From: an uncultured Alphaproteobacteria bacterium
Lineage (GTDB): Bacteria > Pseudomonadota > Alphaproteobacteria > RF32 > CAG-239
NCBI GenBank assembly: GCA_944391355.1
Contig: CALXTG010000014.1
Span: 1-29,246, forward strand
DNA: 29,246 bases
Direction of reading: 5' to 3'
Part shown: one piece after another, positions 23,540-29,246 of the stretch
Position numbering within the stretch: position 1 is the first letter of the stretch
Layout of the letters: each line of letters begins with the position of its first letter
The notes under the pieces: generated by a model
The model's input: the letters and a program-made list of their open reading frames with translations, nothing else
Database searches by the model: none
Told to the model about the DNA's origin: nothing
Program-made: the position numbers and the translations under genes

Positions 23540-25723
23540 TTGAGAAATTTCGTCAGATTTTGCTTAAGGACAGTATTTCGTTTTCTGAAAGTCAGATGTA
23601 ATATTGCCGTTAATGAAAATACTCTTCCTCAAAAAGCAGTCTATGTATCGAACCATGTTTCCTACCTGGATCCGATTATTTTATTCGCCTATCTCCCCGG
23701 AAATCCGATTTTTGCCTTAAACGGGCATTTATACCGCCGCAAGTGGATACGCTTTTTAATGCGTACCGCCGACGTAATGTTGTTTAACCCGATTGAACCC
23801 GGCGATATCAAAGAACTGATTGCCAAAGTAGACAGCGGGCGCCGCTGCGTAATTTTTGCCGAAGGGCGGATTACCGAAAGCGGCGGCTTGATGAAAATCT
23901 ATGAAGCTCCCGGCCTGGTTGCCGATAAATCCAAAGCGCCGATTATCCCGGTATGGATTAACGGCCCGCAGTACGGCTATTTCTCCAAGACCAAAGGAAA
24001 ACTGCCACACCGTCCGCTTCCTAAAATCCGCGTCAAAGTCAAAGCGCCGGTCAATTTCAAATTAAAAGACGAACTCCGCCGCCAGCGCGACCACATCAGC
24101 AATGAAGTTTATGTCCTGATGCGGGAAATGTCTTTTGAGGCATCTTATAATGATAACATTTCCCTGTTTGCCCAGCTGATGAAAACCGCCAAAGTGCATT
24201 CCAAAAAGGGCATCTTCCGCCGGCCGACTTTTGTCGAAGACATTCAGCGGGTTCCGAATTCCTACAAAGATATCATCATCAAATCTTATGTTCTGGGAAA
24301 ATATTTTAAGAAAAGAACCCTGCCCGGCGAACATGTCGCTCTGCTGCTGCCCAACTCAATCGCCGCGGTTTGCACTTTCTTCGGGCTCAGCGCCTATGAA
24401 CGCGTGCCGGTAATGCTTAATTTTTCGGTCGGCGCCGCCAACATGGTTTCGATGTGCAAAACCGCCGTGGTTAAAAAAGTTATCACCTCGCGTCTGTTTA
24501 TTAAAAACGCCAAAATGGAAAATGTTACGGAAGCGCTTGAAAAGGCCGGTTTTCAAGTTGTTTATCTTGAAGATCTGCGTAAAGAAATCGGCCTGTGGGA
24601 TAAAATCAACGCTTATCTGCGCTATAAAATCAAGCGCGTCCCGCATAAAAAAGGCGGCAACAAAAAGGCTGTTATTCTGTTTACTTCGGGTTCCGAGGGG
24701 GCTCCCAAAGCCGTGGTTCTGACTCATGCCAATATTTTATCCAATATTAAGCAGATGTCCTCAATTGAAACAATTAATATTTCCGACACTTTGTTTAACG
24801 CCCTGCCGATGTTTCACAGTTTCGGCCTGACGGTCGGCACGCTGTTTCCGCTGCTGGAAGGTGCCAAACTGTTTTTATACCCCTCCCCGCTGCATTACCG
24901 CGTGGTTGCCGAAATTGTTTATGAAATCGGCGCGACAATTATGTTCGGAACTGACACTTTTTTCCGCGGCTACGGAAAAATTGCCCATCCGTTTGACTTT
25001 CACAATATCCGCTTTATGTTCGGCGGCGCCGAAGCGGTTAAACCCGACACCCGCAATATGTGGATGGAACGTCTCGGTATTCGCGTTCTGGAAGGATACG
25101 GGTCTACCGAGTGTTCGCCGGTTATCAGTGCCAATAACCGCATTTTCAACCGTTTCGGTTCAATCGGCAAGCTGTTGCCCAAAATTGAATACAAAATTGA
25201 AAAGGTTGACGGAATCGAAAAAGGCGGCGAACTGGTTATCCGCGGCCCCAATATCATGTCAGGTTATATTATGCCCGACAATCCCGGTGTTTTGGTGCCG
25301 TTGAAAGACGGTTGGTATCATACCGGCGATGTGGTTGAAATTGATGAAATCGGTTTTGTTTATATCAAAGACAGAATCAAGCGCTTTGCCAAAATCGGCG
25401 GCGAAATGGTTTCATTAAACGCCGTTGACGAAATGGTACGCAGAGCCTATGAAAAAGACGGCGAAGAATACAGTTACGGAATTGTGGCCGTACCGCATGA
25501 AAGCAAAGGTGAACAGATTGTTCTGGTTACCAATAACCGCAAGGTTACACAGGAATGCCTGCACAGTTACATAAAAGCCAATGCCATGTCGGAACTTTAT
25601 CTGCCGCGGGTCATTCTGTTCCGCGACCGTCTGCCGGTTTTCGCCACCGGCAAGGCTGATAACGTTACTTTGAAAAAAGATGTTATGGAAGAACTGGGCT
25701 TGACAATGGCCAAAGCCTGTTAA
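23540..25723 (+). CDS. aas: Bifunctional acyltransferase / acyl-ACP synthetase, Aas-like (no MFS domain)
   Basis: 727 aa. Residues 1-200 form a PlsC-type glycerophospholipid acyltransferase with the HX4D motif His39-Asp44 (SNHVSYLDP) and IFAEGRITESG (residues 105-114). Residues ~220-727 form an AMP-forming ligase: the ATP loop TSGSEGAPK (382-390), GYGSTE (519-524), YHTGDVV (593-599) and the C-terminal Lys motif LPVFATGKAD. This is the Aas architecture, which activates fatty acids onto ACP and re-acylates lysophospholipid at the inner membrane. The lysophospholipid flippase domain (LplT) sometimes fused to it is absent. The start is TTG at 23540, supported by GGAG 7 nt upstream and by the N-terminal motif. 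The divergent fadL gene fits exogenous fatty-acid use. Confidence 0.92.
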   Translation: MRNFVRFCLRTVFRFLKVRCNIAVNENTLPQKAVYVSNHVSYLDPIILFAYLPGNPIFALNGHLYRRKWIRFLMRTADVMLFNPIEPGDIKELIAKVDSGRRCVIFAEGRITESGGLMKIYEAPGLVADKSKAPIIPVWINGPQYGYFSKTKGKLPHRPLPKIRVKVKAPVNFKLKDELRRQRDHISNEVYVLMREMSFEASYNDNISLFAQLMKTAKVHSKKGIFRRPTFVEDIQRVPNSYKDIIIKSYVLGKYFKKRTLPGEHVALLLPNSIAAVCTFFGLSAYERVPVMLNFSVGAANMVSMCKTAVVKKVITSRLFIKNAKMENVTEALEKAGFQVVYLEDLRKEIGLWDKINAYLRYKIKRVPHKKGGNKKAVILFTSGSEGAPKAVVLTHANILSNIKQMSSIETINISDTLFNALPMFHSFGLTVGTLFPLLEGAKLFLYPSPLHYRVVAEIVYEIGATIMFGTDTFFRGYGKIAHPFDFHNIRFMFGGAEAVKPDTRNMWMERLGIRVLEGYGSTECSPVISANNRIFNRFGSIGKLLPKIEYKIEKVDGIEKGGELVIRGPNIMSGYIMPDNPGVLVPLKDGWYHTGDVVEIDEIGFVYIKDRIKRFAKIGGEMVSLNAVDEMVRRAYEKDGEEYSYGIVAVPHESKGEQIVLVTNNRKVTQECLHSYIKANAMSELYLPRVILFRDRLPVFATGKADNVTLKKDVMEELGLTMAKAC

Positions 25724-25740
25724 ACTCTGAAGAAAAAGCA

Positions 25741-25770
25741 AATCCTCCCGGACAGTCGGGAGGATTTTTT
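25741..25770. terminator. Bidirectional rho-independent terminator
   Basis: A perfect 10-bp stem AATCCTCCCG with CGGGAGGATT, 6-nt loop, followed by T's on the plus strand. It is shared by the Aas-like gene and the convergent nitroreductase gene. Confidence 0.88.
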
Positions 25771-26286
25771 TTAATATTTATTATAATGAACCTTTGTTTC
25801 ATTAAAACGGTCTGACGGCTGCCTGGCTTCAAGGCGCGGATAGCCGATAACCACCAAAGCTAAAGGTTTGATATGCGCCGGCAGATCGAACAAGCGGGTA
25901 AATGCCTCAATTCGTTCCTGATTGGGATAAATTCCGCACCAACAGGCTCCCAGCCCCAGGCTGTGGCAGGCCAGCAGCAAATTTTCCGCAGCGGCAGCAC
26001 AATCAACTGTCCAATAGTCTTTGTCATATTGTTCTTCCAAGTTGCCGCAGACGACTACAGCCTGACCGGCATCTTTCAGGAAAGAAGCATAAGGGTGAAC
26101 TCCGCTGATTTCCCGTATTACGTCATCATTATCGACAACAATAAATTCCCAAGGCTGGCAGTTTCGGGCCGAAGGGGCGTACATGGCTGCCCGTAACAGC
26201 TTTTTCATATCTTCTGAGGAAATCTTTTTACCGGGGACAAAAGAACGGACCGACCGGCGGGTTAACAAATCATCATAACTGCTCAT
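25771..26286 (-). CDS. Nitroreductase-family FMN-dependent oxidoreductase
   Basis: 171 aa, at the short end of the nitroreductase family. The N-terminus LLTRRSVRSFVPGKKIS carries the RRSVR FMN-phosphate-binding motif. APSARNCQPWEFIVV is the second FMN contact, and AAAENLLLACHSLGLGACWCGIYP is the family's dimer and cofactor helix. Such enzymes use NAD(P)H to reduce nitro, quinone or enone compounds; the natural substrate is unknown. The RBS AGGAG lies 8 nt before the ATG but is partly inside a hairpin (26295-26319). It lies downstream of the flagellin gene on the same strand with a 56-bp gap. Confidence 0.93.
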   Translation of the reverse strand: MSSYDDLLTRRSVRSFVPGKKISSEDMKKLLRAAMYAPSARNCQPWEFIVVDNDDVIREISGVHPYASFLKDAGQAVVVCGNLEEQYDKDYWTVDCAAAAENLLLACHSLGLGACWCGIYPNQERIEAFTRLFDLPAHIKPLALVVIGYPRLEARQPSDRFNETKVHYNKY

Positions 26287-26294
26287 GAATTTTC

Positions 26295-26319
26295 TCCTAA
26301 ATTTTATTATTATTTAGGA
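26295..26319 (-). promoter_or_regulatory. Hairpin covering the nitroreductase RBS
   Basis: TCCTAAAT (26295-26302) pairs with ATTTAGGA (26312-26319) around a 9-nt AT-rich loop. On the minus-strand transcript the 3' arm contains most of the AGGAG Shine-Dalgarno. It could lower translation on read-through transcripts from the flagellin gene. The stem is A/T-rich and would be weak. Confidence 0.4.
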
Positions 26320-26342
26320 AGCGGAAAAAGAAAATACAAGAG

Positions 26343-28208
26343 CTAAAAGAGTTTCAGAATACTCTGCGCCGAACGGGAAGCCAGGGACAGCGAGTTAACC
26401 GCCAGCTGCTGAGCAGTTTGCAGAGCCAGCATATTGGCAGATTCCTGATTCATATCGGCAAGCGTCAGTTTATCGGCGCCTTCTTCCAGAACATTTATCA
26501 AATTCTCGGTAAAATCCTGCCTTGTGGTAACAATTGAATAATAGTTTCCGTATTCCGCGGCAAAGCTTCGTAATACCCCTATTGCGTTTTCAAGTTCGGA
26601 GATTGATTTTTCAATCGCATCTTTATTTTCCCATTCACGCGCAGCAATTTTCAAATTATTACTGTCGGCTTTGACGCCTTTAATTTCAATTACTGATGAA
26701 CGGTCTTCATTAAAATTGATTTTCAGGCTCTGGCCGTCAAGAAGATTTATCCCTTTATAAGAAGCATCACCAATCAGAAAATCATACTGCCGCAGGATTT
26801 CATTGAACTGTTTTTCTTGGGCGAGACTCCCGGCATATCCTTTCTCCTGTGAAGGCCGGCGCGATATTTGCTGCATATACGCGGCAAAATCTGCAAATAT
26901 CTGGGCAAAGGCGGCCGAAGTTGATGCCTTTTGCGAAGTGTCTTCCGTAAAACCATGTGCGGCCAGACTGTTGCCATAACCATTGAAATCCGACTTAACT
27001 CCTCCGGCAGGAACCGTATACAAACCGCTCCGGGTATAAATTTTGGCACCGGCAACACCGTCAAATATTGTATCATAGCCCCATCCGTCACCGCCTAAAA
27101 ATGAGAAAGCAAAATTTGCTTTTATATTCAGGTTTATTTCTGCCTGAGACGAAAGAAGATTTACATTTGCCGCTATCAATCCGTGCGCATAATTTTGTTC
27201 CGTCGTGACATTGATTTTTGACGCTCCGGATAAGTTAAAAGTGCCATAGCCCAAAGCATAACTTTCGTATCCTTGGGTATAGACATTGACAACGGCATTG
27301 TCAGAAAGATCCATGGTTGAACCGGTAACGGCAAAACCGCCGAATGAACCTTTGGAGATATTCAGTACCGCTCCCTGTCGCAGGGCAAAGCGGCTGCTGC
27401 TTATTCCGTAAAAACGGTTGGGATGTACATCATCCCGGGTTGTGACAATACCGGTATCTCCGATATTTACCGTCCCCTGCAGTTCAAAACCATATCTCTG
27501 CTCAGAACTAATGCCGCTGACACCGGCTGTTCCGCCGCCGGAACCGTCAATATCAACTTTTATATTGACATCTTTGATGACAACGTTATCACCTTTGATT
27601 TTTACTGCCGCCTGTGAACCGCGGGTGTCACTTTTATAATTTATCTGTAAATCGGCAATTAAGGCATTATCCTTAACGGTCAAACCATCGGCAGGACGAG
27701 CGGTAAAATCAAAAGAAATTGAGGAATATTCCGCTGATTGGTTCAAATATTTTGCCCCCACCAAAGACTGCCCGGCATTTAATATCAGATTCTGATTTCC
27801 GGTTATACGGATATGACCGTCAACAACAATCAACCCTTCCTTGCCGGAATTGATTGCGGCAATCAATTCTTCTTCCGTACGCACCGTGGCAACAACATCT
27901 CCGGAGGTTTCGAGCGCTTGGTTAGCGACCGCCTTGGCCTGTTCAAGGAATTTTGTGCCGGAGTCAATCGCTTCAGAAGCCGCTTTAATCGTCTGTATTC
28001 CCTGCGACATAGCGTCTAACAAAGCGGTCAAATCGGCGGCACGGTTGTTTAACGAAGAAGCGGTATAATAAGAAGAGGGATTATCGATTGCCGAAGAAAC
28101 TTTAAGGCCGGTCGCTAAGCGATTTTGTACAATATCCTGCCGGCTTGCAATATTCTGCAAGCTCAACAAATTACTGCGCATTGACGCTGTTAACGAAATC
28201 CCAGACAT
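26343..28208 (-). CDS. fliC: Flagellin with a large beta-helix-like variable domain
   Basis: 621 aa. Residues 1-106 are the conserved D0/D1 helices (SLTASMRSNLLSLQNI, NRLATGLKVSSAIDNPSSYY), and ~440-621 is the C-terminal D1/D0 (ANMLALQTAQQLAVNSLSLA, ending SAQSILKLF). Between them, ~107-405 holds a repetitive beta-rich insert with turns such as LTVKDNALIADLQINY and VVIKDVNIKVDI, resembling a right-handed parallel beta-helix. It polymerises into the flagellar filament. The region equivalent to the TLR5-binding helix reads FLEQAKAVANQA, lacking the Arg of the Salmonella LQRVRELAVQ segment, as in other alphaproteobacterial flagellins. An AAGAGG lies about 8 nt before the ATG; the stop is TAG. 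No other flagellar gene is in the window. Confidence 0.93.
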   Translation of the reverse strand: MSGISLTASMRSNLLSLQNIASRQDIVQNRLATGLKVSSAIDNPSSYYTASSLNNRAADLTALLDAMSQGIQTIKAASEAIDSGTKFLEQAKAVANQALETSGDVVATVRTEEELIAAINSGKEGLIVVDGHIRITGNQNLILNAGQSLVGAKYLNQSAEYSSISFDFTARPADGLTVKDNALIADLQINYKSDTRGSQAAVKIKGDNVVIKDVNIKVDIDGSGGGTAGVSGISSEQRYGFELQGTVNIGDTGIVTTRDDVHPNRFYGISSSRFALRQGAVLNISKGSFGGFAVTGSTMDLSDNAVVNVYTQGYESYALGYGTFNLSGASKINVTTEQNYAHGLIAANVNLLSSQAEINLNIKANFAFSFLGGDGWGYDTIFDGVAGAKIYTRSGLYTVPAGGVKSDFNGYGNSLAAHGFTEDTSQKASTSAAFAQIFADFAAYMQQISRRPSQEKGYAGSLAQEKQFNEILRQYDFLIGDASYKGINLLDGQSLKINFNEDRSSVIEIKGVKADSNNLKIAAREWENKDAIEKSISELENAIGVLRSFAAEYGNYYSIVTTRQDFTENLINVLEEGADKLTLADMNQESANMLALQTAQQLAVNSLSLASRSAQSILKLF

Positions 28209-28243
28209 TCTCTCGGCCTCTTGTTATTCTGGTTTCCCTATAC

Positions 28244-28366
28244 TGTCATTCTCCGGCTTGACCTATTCCCCTTACTTGTCATTCTCCGGCTTGACCGGAG
28301 AATCCAGGTCGATAAATTAGCCTTATTATTTAACCTGGATGTTCGGATCAAGTCCGAACATGACGA
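28244..28366. repeat. REP/BIME-like palindromic repeat cluster upstream of flagellin
   Basis: A 20-bp direct repeat, TGTCATTCTCCGGCTTGACC, occurs at 28244-28263 and 28277-28296. The second copy continues into a 9-bp stem hairpin (28281-28289 with 28295-28303) followed by ATCCAGGT. An inverted unit follows (28333-28366): ACCTGGAT, a 9-bp hairpin (28339-28347 with 28353-28361, loop TCAAG) and ATGACGA. Together they form a head-to-head pair of REP-like palindromes. Such TGTCAT...TTGA...ATCCAG elements are common between genes in Alphaproteobacteria. The rest of 28209-28573 holds only the promoter noted separately. Confidence 0.75.
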
Positions 28367-28512
28367 TAAAAATATATTATCATACTTTCCTATTCTAAAC
28401 AACAGGTATTAATAAAGACTTAGCATAACCTCTTTTTCTGTCTAAACAGATTGAACGGCAAAAAATTTTGTCCCTTTGATTATACAAGCTATTATGAAGT
28501 TTTTTATTTTAA

Positions 28513-28541
28513 TTGACTAGATAACTGAAAAAATATATAAT
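28513..28541 (+). promoter_or_regulatory. Near-consensus sigma-70 promoter for the right-end surface-protein gene
   Basis: TTGACT (28513-28518), a 17-bp spacer and a perfect TATAAT (28536-28541), 32 bp before the ATG at 28574. This suggests strong constitutive expression in the absence of other control. Confidence 0.75.
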
Positions 28542-28573
28542 GTTATTGTGTGTTATTATAGAAAGTGTGTGCT

Positions 28574-29246
28574 ATGCAGAACAGATTTTATCTATTCTTT
28601 GCTGTTTGTGCTATGTTATTATTAGCCTGCGGCGTTTCAACAGTCGAAGCCCGAAGTCATTTCCTGCCGAATTATCAAACCGGGGGATTCAGCTTTGATA
28701 ATTCCGAAGATATTTCGGTAGCCTGTCCGACTTCTACTTTTGCTTATACGAAAGATAACTGTACTTATCCCAATACCCCGCAATATTCCTGCGGCGGCAG
28801 ATACCGCGTCTGCGGCTGTGACAGAGATTTTGCATATTCCGCTGCTCAATGCGAAGCCATGGGGAAAGTTGGCGGGGATCAATCTTGCACCGTCAGAGGC
28901 GGTTCCGACAGCGGAACGGTTTATTATACAACCTGCAAATGTCCGTCTTCTTATCCCAAGCTCACGACCGGGCAAAAATGCGTCGGCGGTACCGAATGTT
29001 CTTATGCCGGCGAAAAATACTGCGACAGCACCTCTCATATACAATGCGAAAGCAATTATAAAGTCTGCGACCAGAATAAATCGGGACGATCCGGTTCATG
29101 TACGGCCGGCGGTGTAACCAAATATATTGACTGTTACTGCGATGAAAATCTTTACCCGCAGACGAACGAAACCTGCAAGGCCGATTTCGGAGCCAACGCC
29201 GTCGTCAGCGGCGAAATCTGCGGCAATAACGAACGCGGTAAGTCTT
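28574..29246 (+). CDS. Cys-rich surface-family protein, 3'-truncated by the window edge
   Basis: The frame is open from the ATG at 28574 to the last base (224 codons). The N-terminus MQNRFYLFFAVCAMLLLACG is a signal sequence, either with a lipoprotein-type Cys19 (LLLAC) or with ordinary cleavage after VEA. The rest is dense in Cys with pairs such as CGGRYRVCGCD and CDENLYPQTNETC. Codons from about 28860 on encode sequence closely paralogous to the start of the gene cut at the window's left edge: SCTVRGGSD, the YYT.C.CPSSY segment, TECS.AGE.YCD, and C.CDE..YP.T.E.C are shared. A PKD and repeat C-terminus is therefore expected beyond the window, by inference. A near-consensus promoter lies 32 bp upstream; the RBS (AGAAAG) is weak. 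Confidence 0.8.
   Translation, partial: MQNRFYLFFAVCAMLLLACGVSTVEARSHFLPNYQTGGFSFDNSEDISVACPTSTFAYTKDNCTYPNTPQYSCGGRYRVCGCDRDFAYSAAQCEAMGKVGGDQSCTVRGGSDSGTVYYTTCKCPSSYPKLTTGQKCVGGTECSYAGEKYCDSTSHIQCESNYKVCDQNKSGRSGSCTAGGVTKYIDCYCDENLYPQTNETCKADFGANAVVSGEICGNNERGKS

Noticed and set aside
28209..28573. CRISPR array from the repeated hairpin sequences
   Set aside because: Only two direct copies and one inverted unit with irregular spacing; it matches REP-like elements instead.

Overview
The window looks like a chromosomal segment of an uncultured, probably gut-associated, flagellated Alphaproteobacterium of moderate GC content. The placement is an inference. It rests on the ssb-gyrA pair, an alphaproteobacterial-type flagellin lacking the usual TLR5 contact residues, GyrA with Ala at the position of E. 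coli Ser83, and a REP-like palindrome of the type common in alphaproteobacterial intergenic DNA. Genes are densely packed on both strands and mostly end in clear rho-independent terminators. I found no tRNA, rRNA, CRISPR array, transposase or phage gene.

Layout. 1-1362 is the 3' part of a large cysteine-rich / PKD / BspA-like repeat surface protein. 1521-6132 (minus) is an RND efflux operon (adaptor lipoprotein, AcrB-type pump) with cutA overlapping its end. 6364-8536 (plus) is a Chlamydia-like aaxB-aaxC pair: pyruvoyl arginine decarboxylase plus arginine/agmatine antiporter. 8604-10311 (minus) holds an uncharacterised 143-aa protein, a MIF-type tautomerase and an uncharacterised 236-aa protein. 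10435-13972 (minus) is gyrA and ssb. 14051-15166 (minus) is an orphan LivJ-type binding protein. 15347-17484 (plus) has a 99-aa charged protein and a second, complete member of the surface family. 17626-20448 is uvrA. 20452-21879 (minus) is an unknown gene split by an in-frame amber codon. 21983-23221 (minus) is a FadL-type porin, divergent from a bifunctional Aas-like acyltransferase/acyl-ACP synthetase (23540-25723). 25771-28208 (minus) is a nitroreductase and a flagellin with a large beta-helix-like insert. 28574 to the end (plus) is the 5' part of a third surface-family gene; its product is paralogous to the protein cut by the left edge.

How the parts fit. AaxB and AaxC would form an arginine-to-agmatine exchange cycle that consumes protons. 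FadL and the Aas-like enzyme would import exogenous fatty acids and place them in phospholipid; they share a 318-bp promoter region carrying phased GTAAY repeats. The efflux pump, MIF homologue, flagellin and cysteine-rich family suggest a host-associated life.

The most unusual signals are four: the three-member Cys-rich/PKD/LRR family with a fixed C-terminal SWGGSCxxCQ tail; a perfect 15-bp inverted repeat flanking the RBS, start codon and signal-peptide codons of its complete member (possible invertible switch or RNA stem); the amber-interrupted gene; and the flagellin insert. I see no recognisable defence or secretion system.
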